DNA from: Myxacorys californica WJT36-NPBG1
GTDB lineage: Bacteria > Cyanobacteriota > Cyanobacteriia > Leptolyngbyales > Leptolyngbyaceae
Length of the DNA: 37,550 nt
NCBI GenBank assembly: GCA_019359315.1
Contig: JAHHHO010000050.1
Location: 1-37,550, forward strand
Reading direction: 5' to 3'
Part shown: positions 16,507 to 24,538 of the stretch, one piece after another
How the letters are laid out: every line of letters starts with the position of its first letter
Numbering within the stretch: position 1 is the stretch's first letter
The notes under the pieces: model-generated
The model's input: the letters and a program-made list of their open reading frames with translations, nothing else
What the model was told of the DNA's origin: nothing
The model's database searches: none
Made by a program: the position numbers and the translations under genes

Positions 16507-17403
16507 ATGAGTAGAAATGCGTTTCGTTTAAGTGTAGGGGAACTGGAACTCTTGCTCCCCTCTCCCAAGTTTGGGAGAGGGGCAGGGGGTGAGGGCGAAT
16601 TCTCTAACCGCAAAATTTTCTTTCGTTGCATCGTCTTTGCATCTCTGCTATTTCTACTCTGGATGCCTGAGACGCTCGCTGCTCCTTTGAACGATCGCGT
16701 TGCTACCTTCCCAAACTGGCACTCCAAGCCTCCAGTCGAGCGTCCTAACCAAGATCTGAACTATCCCACTTGGATTGCTGGAACTTGGCAGGTTAAAAGC
16801 ACTTTGATTGATCTCGTTGCTCCTCTCGCGCCTGATGTTGTTACACCTGGATTTGAAAACAATCGCGCTTACGTTAATCAACCCATTACCTTTAACGTTC
16901 GCTTTACTGAGCGAAAAGCTTCTACATCCGTCGCAACCATTCTTAAATCTTCCAAAAAAGAACCCGTCATTGTTGCCGATCGCGCTTTCAATGGGTTAAA
17001 TATTGCCCGCGCTTATCTTGGCGATCGCGCGGTTCTTGCCGTTAAAGTTGATCCAACTTCTCCTAACAAGCAAATTACGTTGCTTCGAGATGACTATCAA
17101 CTCACGTCCACCATTACTGGACGCGCCAGCGAAACTCCTAATGCTAAAGAATTTATTACAACTGAAGTCTTTCAGCAGGTCTTTCGCGGAACCGCACAGC
17201 CTTACCTAAATCAGGTCGAGATCACAACCGCATATCAGCATCACGATGAAGCGCCGATGATTGACGCTGATCAAATTACTGCTATCTATCTTTCGCCCCA
17301 AGACTCCGACTATTTTAAGGTAGGAGAAGCGCCTGTTGCGCTTTACCGCTATCGTCTAGAGTTCTATCCGCTTACTGGGTCTACTACCTCTAGCCAGAAA
17401 TAG
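16507..17403 (+). CDS. Exported protein of the DUF6816 type, N-terminus partly repeat-derived
   Basis: The 298-residue protein has a hydrophobic segment at residues 36-58 (IFFRCIVFASLLFLLWMPETLA) ending in a likely cleavage site, so the mature part should be periplasmic or lumenal. The mature part begins APLNDRVATFPNWHSKPP and contains LNYPTWIAGTWQVKSTLIDL, APLAPDVVTPGFENNRAY and VNQPITFNVRFTERK. This fits a family found in cyanobacteria and plastids that I believe is DUF6816; its function is unknown. Before the signal segment, residues 17-31 (LPSPKFGRGAGGEGE) are the translation of a dispersed cyanobacterial repeat at 16554-16596. Either the repeat inserted just before the signal sequence and its frame is now used, or the true start lies downstream at a non-ATG codon. 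The gene begins seven bases after the ispH stop codon, so they may be co-transcribed. Confidence 0.78.
   Translation: MSRNAFRLSVGELELLLPSPKFGRGAGGEGEFSNRKIFFRCIVFASLLFLLWMPETLAAPLNDRVATFPNWHSKPPVERPNQDLNYPTWIAGTWQVKSTLIDLVAPLAPDVVTPGFENNRAYVNQPITFNVRFTERKASTSVATILKSSKKEPVIVADRAFNGLNIARAYLGDRAVLAVKVDPTSPNKQITLLRDDYQLTSTITGRASETPNAKEFITTEVFQQVFRGTAQPYLNQVEITTAYQHHDEAPMIDADQITAIYLSPQDSDYFKVGEAPVALYRYRLEFYPLTGSTTSSQK
16554..16596. repeat. Dispersed repeat with 12-bp perfect stem inside a coding frame
   Basis: CCCCTCTCCCAA (16557-16568) and TTGGGAGAGGGG (16571-16582) form a perfect hairpin with a two-base loop, followed by CAGGGGGTGAGGG. It is the same repeat type as at 10665-10752. It lies within the first 30 codons of the gene starting at 16507, between ispH and the signal sequence. 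Confidence 0.75.
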
Positions 17404-17743
17404 GCTTGCCAAAAGACATAGATTAATCGCAAAAGTAAACTTTGTTATCGTTCAATCGCGATCGCGCTCTTTCATTTGTTATCTTCAATAAATTGGAAAT
17501 TAGTTCACGCTATTCATTCCTAACTAGCCTTGCTCAAGCTGGTGAGAATCCCATGAGTCAGTGCGGCTCTTCTCTCACGAACGGCGAAAGATTTCTCTAG
17601 TCCTTCCAATTTGATCTAAAAGTTTGATCTATCCAAAAGCGGTTTTCGGCTCGTCTGTTGAGAATCGTATCAAAACAGTCTTCGATCAATTAATTCTAGT
17701 CCGCGTTTTCTTTGAACCCACACTTTACGAATTAGGCTAAAGC
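17404..17743. other. Intergenic region with one small stem
   Basis: No gene is seen. GTGAGA near 17541 can pair with TCTCAC near 17573 around a loop that contains CCCATGAGTCAGTGCGG, giving a possible RNA hairpin. A HIP1 site (GCGATCGCG) lies at about 17457. The right part should hold the promoter of the small membrane protein at 17744. Confidence 0.4.
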
Positions 17744-18088
17744 ATGAATCACTACTGCGATCAATGGATTTCTGACTGGTGCGCCGACAATGGCTGGACT
17801 GACTGGTTTCGAGAGCGCTCTAGCTATTGGGCATTTCCTCCCAATGCTGTGATGCCTGTGCCGATTCCAACTCCAGTGCTGCGGACGATTAAGGTCGAGA
17901 AAGGACTCAGTTTTGATGAGCGCATTTGGTGTCTGATGGCGATCGTCGGCGTAATTTTAGGATTGCTCGGAACGTGTCTCCTGTCATCACCTATGCCATT
18001 AGTCTTTGCGTTTGTGTTTGCCGCGATCGCAGTGGCTCGGATGGAAGACGACGAAATGCTTGATGCTCATCAAGAGTTTTGTTCTTAA
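17744..18088 (+). CDS. Small membrane protein of unknown function
   Basis: This 114-residue protein has a Trp- and Asp-rich N-terminus (MNHYCDQWISDWCADNGWTDWF), a Pro-rich stretch (AVMPVPIPTPVL), and KGLSFDERIWCLMAIVG leading into two membrane spans at about residues 62-80 and 84-98. It ends in an acidic tail (RMEDDEMLDAHQEFCS). I do not recognise the family. It is the gene before chlP on the same strand, but a 204-base gap separates them, so they need not be one transcript. Confidence 0.72.
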   Translation: MNHYCDQWISDWCADNGWTDWFRERSSYWAFPPNAVMPVPIPTPVLRTIKVEKGLSFDERIWCLMAIVGVILGLLGTCLLSSPMPLVFAFVFAAIAVARMEDDEMLDAHQEFCS

Positions 18089-18292
18089 TACAATCTTAAG
18101 CATTCTGAAGCATTATCAAATGTATTTAGATTTAATTCTCTTTCTCTCGATTTTGAGCGGTGGGGAATTTGTTTTTTCTGCTGTCAGAAGCGATTTGTTA
18201 AGCTCTGTTTCAACTTCAGGAAAACGCTACCACTTAACCAAAAGCTGCATGGTACGATTCTTTCGTAGCTTTTAATAAATGGGAGAAAACCT

Positions 18293-19516
18293 TTGGCACT
18301 ACGGGTTGCTGTTGTTGGCGGCGGTCCTGCCGGGGCTTCTGCGGCAGAGACATTAGCGAAAGCAGGTATTGAAACTTACCTCATTGAACGCAAGTTAGAT
18401 AACGTCAAACCTTGTGGCGGCGCAATTCCGCTCTGCATGGTGGCAGAGTTTGACTTGCCAGAGAACATCATCGATCGCAAAGTCCGCAAGATGAAGATGA
18501 TTTCTCCGTCTAACGTGGAAGTCAATATCGGTTCGACGCTCAAAGATGACGAATACATCGGCATGTGCCGTCGCGAGATTTTGGATGGCTTTATGCGCGA
18601 TCGCGCGATTTCTCTCGGAGCCAAACTAATCAACGGCACGGTTCACAAGCTAGAAATCCCATCGAACGATACTGGAGCTTACACGCTGCATTACGCCGAT
18701 CACTCGGACGGCAGCTTAGAAGGCAGCGCTCAAACCCTGCAAGTCGATCTCGTGATTGGTGCAGACGGGGCGAATTCTCGCATTGCAAAGGCCATTGATG
18801 CTGGAGATTATCGCTACGCGATCGCCTTCCAAGAGCGCATCAGCCTGCCCGATGACAAGATGGCGTACTACGAAGACTTGGCAGAAATGTATGTCGGTGA
18901 CGACGTTTCGACCGATTTCTACGCCTGGGTTTTCCCAAAATACAACCACGTTGCTGTCGGAACTGGAACCATGTCGCCTAACAAGGCAGACATTAAGAAG
19001 CTCCAGGCGGGCATCCGGGCACGGGCGGCAAAGCGGCTAAGAGGCGGCAAAATCATCCGCGTCGAAGCGCATCCGATTCCTGAGCATCCTAGACCCCGGC
19101 GCGTTGTCGGTCGGGTTGCCCTTGTAGGAGATGCGGCTGGAACCGTTACTAAGTCGTCGGGAGAAGGAATCTATTTCGCGGCGAAGTCTGCTCGCATGTG
19201 TGCAGAAACGATCGTCGAATTCTCCGATCAAGGTCGTCGGATTCCCACGGAAGCGGATCTTAAGGTCTACCTGAAGCGGTGGGATAAGATGTACGGCATC
19301 ACCTATAAGGTGTTAGACATTCTGCAATCGGTGTTTTATCGTTCCGATGCAACCCGTGAGGCGTTTGTTGAAATGTGTGCGGATATCGATGTGCAGAAGC
19401 TGACGTTTGATAGCTATCTGTATAAGACGGTTGTTCCAGCGAATCCGTTGACTCAACTGAAGATTACGGCGAAGACAATTGGTAGCCTGATTCGAGGCAA
19501 TGCGTTAGCGCCCTAG
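18293..19516 (+). CDS. chlP: Geranylgeranyl reductase, TTG start
   Basis: ChlP reduces three double bonds of the geranylgeranyl group with NADPH to give the phytyl chain of chlorophyll and tocopherol; it is associated with the thylakoid membrane. The 407-residue protein opens with the dinucleotide-binding RVAVVGGGPAGASAAETLAKAG and the family signature ERKLDNVKPCGGAIPLCMV. FAD-binding GADGANSR is in the middle, then AHPIPEHPRPRRVVGRVALVGDAAGTVTKSSGEGIYFAAKSA. The C-terminal FDSYLYKTVVPANPLTQLK agrees with the cyanobacterial enzyme. The only suitable start is TTG at 18293: GGGAG lies seven bases before it, the protein then begins (M)ALRVAVVG as expected, and the nearest ATG (18279) is out of frame. 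Two hairpins with T-rich ends follow the gene. Confidence 0.96.
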   Translation: MALRVAVVGGGPAGASAAETLAKAGIETYLIERKLDNVKPCGGAIPLCMVAEFDLPENIIDRKVRKMKMISPSNVEVNIGSTLKDDEYIGMCRREILDGFMRDRAISLGAKLINGTVHKLEIPSNDTGAYTLHYADHSDGSLEGSAQTLQVDLVIGADGANSRIAKAIDAGDYRYAIAFQERISLPDDKMAYYEDLAEMYVGDDVSTDFYAWVFPKYNHVAVGTGTMSPNKADIKKLQAGIRARAAKRLRGGKIIRVEAHPIPEHPRPRRVVGRVALVGDAAGTVTKSSGEGIYFAAKSARMCAETIVEFSDQGRRIPTEADLKVYLKRWDKMYGITYKVLDILQSVFYRSDATREAFVEMCADIDVQKLTFDSYLYKTVVPANPLTQLKITAKTIGSLIRGNALAP

Positions 19517-19537
19517 TGGTCTGTCAATTTGGTTTGG

Positions 19538-19574
19538 GGGATGAAAACGCAACAAGAACGGCTTCATCCCTTTT
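19538..19574 (+). terminator. Terminator hairpin after chlP (GGGATGAA type)
   Basis: GGGATGAA (19538-19545) pairs with TTCATCCC (19563-19570) and is followed by TTTT. It lies 22 bases past the chlP stop codon. Its loop contains AAGAACG, which also occurs in the hairpin at 915-948. Confidence 0.7.
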
Positions 19575-19617
19575 GCCAAAACTCTCGTGAATTAGTAATT
19601 TCTTGAATAGATTATTG

Positions 19618-19650
19618 GCGATCGCATGCGTAAGCTGCGATCGCTTTTTT
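19618..19650 (+). terminator. Second terminator built from two HIP1 sites
   Basis: GCGATCGCA (19618-19626) and TGCGATCGC (19636-19644) form a perfect 9-bp stem with a nine-base loop, followed directly by TTTTTT (19645-19650). Both arms contain the complete HIP1 octamer. Confidence 0.8.
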
Positions 19651-19852
19651 AGCGCTTAGAATTCATCCTTGCTCGCTCCAGAAGGCATCACTAAAATAAG
19701 GAGAGTCACAACCGAAGGCTTTAGCCAAAGCAGTTTGATCAATGTGCGTCACTTAATTTGGATGTGCGGCTGTCTCTTATTCGATCACATATTCGATCAC
19801 AGTTGTCTGACCTCCAAAAAATTTTGTACTCCGAACCTTTGTTTCCACATTT
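19651..19852. other. Upstream region of the dienelactone-hydrolase-like gene
   Basis: Together with the two terminators before it this makes a 336-base stretch without a gene. A short open frame starting at 19669 gives 77 residues with no pattern and runs into the next gene, so it was not called. TTCGATCACA is directly repeated around 19780-19800. Confidence 0.45.
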
Positions 19853-20713
19853 ATGAGCGATCGTCCATTTCTCTCCCGGCTCAGACTTCCCCTGACTCGT
19901 AGGCAACTCGTGACTACAGCCCTAACATCCGGCTTTGCTCTTGCCGTTCAGCCCATTCTTGCGAAAACAATTCAAACCAGTACCCAAGGCTTGACGGCTG
20001 GCCCTGTGAAAATTCCAGTCGCGAATGGTACTATTCCTGCCTACCGAGCCATGCCTGCAACGGGCAGTTCTTTTCCGATCGTCCTGGTGATTCAAGAAAT
20101 TTTTGGCGTGCATGAGCACATGCAGGATGTTTGCCGCCGGTTTGCCAAACTGGGATACCTTGCGATCGCGCCTGAACTGTTTGTGCGCCAAGGAGATGTT
20201 TCCAAGCTCAGTAGTATTGATCAGATTCGCCCGATTGTTGCCAAGGTTCCAGATACTCAAGTGCTATCAGACTTAGATGCAACTGTGACTTGGGCGAAGC
20301 AAACCAGTAAAGGTGACCCGGCCCGTCTAGGAATCACTGGATTTTGCTGGGGTGGGCGGATTACCTGGCTTTATGCAGCTCACAATCCTCAAGTAAAAGC
20401 CGGAGTTGCCTGGTATGGGCGGTTAGTGGGCGACTCTACTCCGCTACAACCGCAGTATCCAGTTGACCTTGCTCCTATGCTCAAAGTCCCTGTTCTTGGA
20501 CTCTACGGCGGTCAAGATAATGGAATTCCGGTGACAACGGTAGAGAGAATGAGAACGGCGCTCAAGCAATCTTCCGCCCGCTCCGAGATTATCGTTTACC
20601 CCGATGCCCCTCATGCATTCTTTGCGGACTACCGCCCTAGCTACCGCCAGCAACCCGCAGAAGACGGTTGGAAACGGTTGCAGGCTTGGTTCAAGCAGAA
20701 CGGCGTAGCTTAG
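19853..20713 (+). CDS. Exported dienelactone-hydrolase-family enzyme
   Basis: The 286-residue protein belongs to the dienelactone hydrolase branch of alpha/beta hydrolases. Visible catalytic positions are E82 in [11 protein letters not shown], nucleophile C165 in GFCWGGR, D222 in YGGQDNGIP and H254 in [11 protein letters not shown]. The N-terminus has a twin Arg ([19 protein letters not shown]16-R17) before a hydrophobic stretch and an ILAKT cleavage-like site. It is therefore probably exported, perhaps by the Tat route, although only part of the Tat consensus is present. Classical family members open lactone rings in aromatic breakdown; the substrate here is unknown. No partner genes of an aromatic pathway lie nearby. 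The ATG at 19853 gives the complete export signal. A hairpin terminator follows at 20729. Confidence 0.9.
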   Translation: MSDRPFLSRLRLPLTRRQLVTTALTSGFALAVQPILAKTIQTSTQGLTAGPVKIPVANGTIPAYRAMPATGSSFPIVLVIQEIFGVHEHMQDVCRRFAKLGYLAIAPELFVRQGDVSKLSSIDQIRPIVAKVPDTQVLSDLDATVTWAKQTSKGDPARLGITGFCWGGRITWLYAAHNPQVKAGVAWYGRLVGDSTPLQPQYPVDLAPMLKVPVLGLYGGQDNGIPVTTVERMRTALKQSSARSEIIVYPDAPHAFFADYRPSYRQQPAEDGWKRLQAWFKQNGVA

Positions 20714-20728
20714 CTGAATTTGAGTGAT

Positions 20729-20758
20729 AAGGGATGAAGAATTTGTTTTTCATCCCTT
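20729..20758 (+). terminator. Hairpin AAGGGATGAA / TTCATCCCTT
   Basis: A perfect 10-bp inverted repeat (20729-20738 with 20749-20758) lies 15 bases past the stop codon of the hydrolase gene. A TTTTT run lies in the loop rather than after the stem. It is the third hairpin of the GGGATGAA type in the window. Confidence 0.6.
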
Positions 20759-20954
20759 AGAATTTTCGGTTGGGTCATGCGGTAATCGCTTCTCCTCGAA
20801 TTTTGAAACCCCTTGTTTCGGCATTGTTGAAGAAGCATTAACGACGCATATGTCTGCTCGATCGTAACTGAACATTTGCAGAAGACGATTAGCGCAAAGC
20901 ACAGCTTCAAAGAAAAGGCTCTGCAAACTCTATAGAATCGCAACGTTCGGCAAT

Positions 20955-21143
20955 CTAGTTTCCAGTTCTGCTACTCCTTTGCAACGTCCGTGAACCCGCT
21001 TGCTGGATCTGAGTACTTGTTTGTTGTGTCCGAGTACTTGTTCGTTGTTCTTTCTGTAATAGTTCGACCAATATCTTCAGCGTGACGAATTGCGCCTCGG
21101 ACAATTGCGGTTGTAAACAGGCTTGATAGAATGAAGGCAACAT
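20955..21143 (-). pseudogene. Transposase N-terminal remnant fused to a heptapeptide repeat
   Basis: The first 32 residues (MLPSFYQACLQPQLSEAQF, then LKILVELLQKE) resemble the start of IS4-type transposases common in cyanobacteria, which begin MLP-x-FYQ and continue for several hundred residues. Here the similarity stops at residue 32. It is replaced by four seven-residue repeats, QRTSTRT, QQTSTQI, QQAGSRT and LQRSSRT, and then a stop. In DNA this is a 21-bp tandem repeat at about 20964-21047. The element is broken and no catalytic residues remain. The transposase match is from memory of the family pattern. Confidence 0.5.
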
Positions 21144-21496
21144 TTTTGATCGCAGTGGAGTAAATTTAGTTGTTTCACTCCATTTTTTCTGCTTGTGTGA
21201 CTCGAATCCAGCCTTTCATCTTGGTTCTAAGCCCGTTGCGTTGTCACCCCCTGAACCCTTACGGGTCTAATTCCCCGCCCTGCGTTTGGCAAACACAGCG
21301 TCCGAAGGGTGCTGTTGAGCGAAATCGAGCCGCGAAGCGTGCGAGTGGAGCGAAGTGATACACCGTCCGCTTGCGGCGGTGACATTCACTCAACGATGCA
21401 AGGGATAAGGAATGCCGCAGATCCTGTTACTAAACATTACAGAATAAGCGCTTATCTTTTGGGCAACAAACAACTAAAGTGGCTTCGCTCTAGACT
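21144..21496. repeat. Non-coding, GC-rich stretch with several short inverted repeats
   Basis: No gene is seen. ACCCTTACGGGT (about 21257-21268) is a small palindrome. The region also holds CGTCCGCTTGCGGCGG and repeated GCGAA words (GAGCGAAAT, CCGCGAAGC, GAGCGAAGT) between 21310 and 21360. The composition differs from the AT-rich flanks, which suggests an inserted repeat or element end. The last 60 bases should hold the promoter of the hybrid kinase. Confidence 0.4.
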
Positions 21497-24400
21497 ATGA
21501 ATAGGACTCTCTTCAATCCTGTGGTTGAACTGACACTCACCATGACTCAATACAAGCCAACGGATACTGTACCTCAAGTTATGAAAGAAGCTTTGCACCT
21601 TAAAGCTAGTGTCAATTCTGGACGAACGAGTCAGCAGATTAGGGCGGAAATTGAGGCAACCTTTGGTTTTGTGCCTCCCTTCTTTGACCCCGCAGAGTCC
21701 ACACCGCAGGTGCTAGAGAACCTATGGCAACAGACTCTCACTGCCTATGTTGACAATCCGTTGCCAGCTTTGTTTAAGGAGAAGCTGTCTGCTTATCTCT
21801 CGCGCTTCTGTGCCGTTCCTTACTGCATGATTTGCCATAGCTGCACGCTACGCCCCCTTGGGTTGACAGCACAAGCGGTACTGGAGTTGCTAGAATCTTC
21901 TCCTCCACTAGAGCAAGACATAGAGAAGCACTTTGCAGAGCTTGCCGAACAGCCGAGCCTGCCCGATAATTGGTCAGCATTAAGCTCAGCCCTTGAAGAT
22001 AGTCTTCTCTACTGTGCTATCTTTATCGCCTTAGAACGTGAGCAATCAGAACATTATCGTCATGAGCTACGCCGTCTCTTAGGCGTCGTGAACTATCAAC
22101 ATTTAACTACATTTATCGCTTACGTCAAAACCTGTCATGTTTGGGTAGAAGCTCATTCCGAAGTGGCGTATGAAGCAGATCAGCGGGTCATCGATAATTT
22201 TCAAGCATTGATAGACGACGAACCTGCTTTAGCTGACTTTTTCCGCGATTACCGTAGCAGAGTTAGACGCGAATCTCAAAGTCGCGTCGTACAGCTCGCG
22301 GAGCTTGCCGAACGCAATCGTCACGAGCAGGTGCTGCATCAGCAAATGGCGCAAGAGCGACTTGTGATGGAGATTTCTCAGCGCATCCGGCGATCGCTCG
22401 ATCTAGAAGAAATTCTCAGTACTACGGTTGCTGAAGTCAGACAGTTTCTGGAAGCCGATCGCGTGTTCATCTACCGCTTTGAACCCGATTGGAGCGGCAT
22501 CATCGCGGTAGAATCCGTCATTTCTGAATCTTTGTCGATCGAGGGAACCAAAATCAAGGACACCTTTTTTGTCCAACCTGCGACGCGCGAACTGTATCGC
22601 CAGGGTCGGATTCAAGCAATTTCCGACATCGATACCGAAAACCTATCCGACTGTCACCGGGATTTACTAGCTCGCCTCCAGGTAAGAGCAAATTTAGTTG
22701 TCCCGATTGTGCAAGGCGATCAGCTATGGGGCTTGCTTGTTGCCAACCACTGCTTAGAATCTAGGCAATGGCAAACTTTAGAGCTTAATTTGCTTCAGCA
22801 CCTAGCGACGCAGTTAGCGATCGCCATTCAACAATCTGAACTCTATCACCAAGTCCAAACTGAACTGAGCGAACGCCAGCGTTCGGAAGAGAAAATTCGC
22901 GAACAAGCCGTCCTCCTCGACGTGACAACCGATGCCATTTTGGTTCTCGACCTAAATGGCCAAATCTTGTTTTGGAATAAAAGCGCCGAACACCTATACG
23001 GTTGGTCAACCGCTGAAGCGCTAGCGATGAGTGCGCGGGCTCTGTTAGGGCAGACCCTTCCTCCTCAACTTGAGGAAATTCAGAAAACGGTGGTCGAAAC
23101 GGGTAGATGGCAGGGAGAGTTGCCTCAATTGACGAAAGATGGCAAAGAGATTTTGGTTGAAAGCCGTTGGACAGCCGTGCTGGAAGAGGGACAACTCAAA
23201 TCAATTCTGGTTGTGAATACAGACATTACCCAGAAGAAACAACTTGAACGGCAGTTTCTTCACGCCCAGCGCCTTGAAAGCTTGGGCACTTTGGCGGGCG
23301 GCATTGCCCATGACTTGAACAATATCTTGACGCCAATTCTCGCGATCTCTCAACTGCTACAGCTAAAATTGGGCGACATAGATGAGTCTACGCAACGGTT
23401 TCTGAAGATGCAGGAAACAAACGCTAGACGAGGAGCGGCATTGATCAATCAAGTCTTGTCGTTTGCACGTGGAGCCGAAGGCAAGCGGATCAAACTTCAA
23501 GTTCAACATCTGCTTCAAGAGATCAAGCAGATTATTGAGGGAACCTTTCCAAAATCGATCGATCTCCAGACCAACATCGAACCTAATCTTTGGATTACCT
23601 CAGCTGATGCAACTCAATTGCATCAAGTCCTAATGAATCTTTGCGTCAATGCTCGGGACGCTATGCCCGATGGCGGCACGCTGAGTATTTCTGCCAAAAA
23701 CCTTGTTCTAGATGAAACCTATGCTCAGATGAATCTTGATGCCCAAGCGGGTGCTTATATTGTCATTTCTGTTGCAGATACAGGAATCGGAATGCCTCCT
23801 GAAACCTTGCAGAGAATCTTCGAGCCATTCTTCACGACGAAGGAAGTGGGTAAAGGAACAGGATTAGGGCTTTCAACGGTGATTGGCATTATCAAAAATC
23901 ATGGAGGATTTGTGAATGCCTACAGTGAAGTGGGTCAAGGAACGGAGTTTAAGGTATATTTGCCAGCCATCCAAGGCTCAGAACTGAAACAAGTAGAAAC
24001 CTCCGAATTACCGCTAGGAGCTGGGGAGTTGGTTCTGGTTGTCGATGATGAAGCGACGATTCGTGAAATTACGAAAACATCGTTAGAGACATATAACTAC
24101 AGTGTGTTAGTCGCTAATGATGGAATCGACGCGATCGCAATGTACGCAGAACATAAGGATAACGTTGGCGTTGTATTAATGGACATGATGATGCCCAACA
24201 TGGCAGGTCCCGCCGCAATCAGCATTTTGAAACGGATGAACCCGTCGGTGAAGATTGTCGCTGTGAGCGGGCTGGCCTCGAGTGACAAAGTAAGGGCAGC
24301 GATGGAAGCCGGAGTGAGCGCATTTTTGTCTAAACCCTACACCGCCCAAGAATTATTAAAAACGCTCAACATCGTACTGAATTTAGAAACAGCGCCTTAA
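21497..24400 (+). CDS. Hybrid histidine kinase: AhpD-like domain, bilin-type GAF, PAS, kinase, receiver
   Basis: The 967-residue soluble protein has an unusual domain order. Residues about 40-225 look like an AhpD/carboxymuconolactone-decarboxylase domain with the redox motif C110-x-x-C113-H114 (VPYCMICHSC) and no membrane span. A helical stretch leads to a GAF domain (302-450) with YRFEPDWSGIIAVESV, DTFF at 355-358 and SDCHRDLL (C386-H387), then VRANLVVPI and WGLLVANHC. C-H at this place carries the bilin in cyanobacteriochromes; the second Cys motif (D-x-C-F) is replaced by DTFF. A PAS domain (about 470-580) follows, then HisKA with H605 (GGIAHDLNNI), an ATPase domain (N-box LMNLCVNARDAMPDGG, DTGIGMPP, GKGTGLGL) and a receiver with D896 (VVLMDMMMP) and K946. 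It may sense peroxide or redox state together with light. A second in-frame ATG lies at 21542. Confidence 0.93.
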   Translation: MNRTLFNPVVELTLTMTQYKPTDTVPQVMKEALHLKASVNSGRTSQQIRAEIEATFGFVPPFFDPAESTPQVLENLWQQTLTAYVDNPLPALFKEKLSAYLSRFCAVPYCMICHSCTLRPLGLTAQAVLELLESSPPLEQDIEKHFAELAEQPSLPDNWSALSSALEDSLLYCAIFIALEREQSEHYRHELRRLLGVVNYQHLTTFIAYVKTCHVWVEAHSEVAYEADQRVIDNFQALIDDEPALADFFRDYRSRVRRESQSRVVQLAELAERNRHEQVLHQQMAQERLVMEISQRIRRSLDLEEILSTTVAEVRQFLEADRVFIYRFEPDWSGIIAVESVISESLSIEGTKIKDTFFVQPATRELYRQGRIQAISDIDTENLSDCHRDLLARLQVRANLVVPIVQGDQLWGLLVANHCLESRQWQTLELNLLQHLATQLAIAIQQSELYHQVQTELSERQRSEEKIREQAVLLDVTTDAILVLDLNGQILFWNKSAEHLYGWSTAEALAMSARALLGQTLPPQLEEIQKTVVETGRWQGELPQLTKDGKEILVESRWTAVLEEGQLKSILVVNTDITQKKQLERQFLHAQRLESLGTLAGGIAHDLNNILTPILAISQLLQLKLGDIDESTQRFLKMQETNARRGAALINQVLSFARGAEGKRIKLQVQHLLQEIKQIIEGTFPKSIDLQTNIEPNLWITSADATQLHQVLMNLCVNARDAMPDGGTLSISAKNLVLDETYAQMNLDAQAGAYIVISVADTGIGMPPETLQRIFEPFFTTKEVGKGTGLGLSTVIGIIKNHGGFVNAYSEVGQGTEFKVYLPAIQGSELKQVETSELPLGAGELVLVVDDEATIREITKTSLETYNYSVLVANDGIDAIAMYAEHKDNVGVVLMDMMMPNMAGPAAISILKRMNPSVKIVAVSGLASSDKVRAAMEAGVSAFLSKPYTAQELLKTLNIVLNLETAP

Positions 24401-24474
24401 GAGTGTTTCAGTTTCATCTATTTTCTTGGTGCGATCGCACGACACTCGAGAGGAATTATCTTAGTAAATTCAAT

Positions 24475-24517
24475 AAACGTAGGGGGCATGATTACTGAAT
24501 CATGCCCCCTACGTTTT
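24475..24517. terminator. Bidirectional terminator between the hybrid kinase and chlH
   Basis: A 19-bp inverted repeat (24475-24493 with 24498-24516, core ACGTAGGGGGCATGATT) with a four-base loop is flanked by T on the plus-strand side (GTTTTT) and by A on the other. It stands between two convergent genes and can end both transcripts. Confidence 0.9.
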
Positions 24518-24538
24518 TGGGTCTATCGCAATCTAAAC

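Noticed and set aside
18006-18275. 89-codon frame upstream of chlP
   Set aside because: It overlaps the small membrane protein gene in another frame, and its tail has no protein-like conservation pattern.
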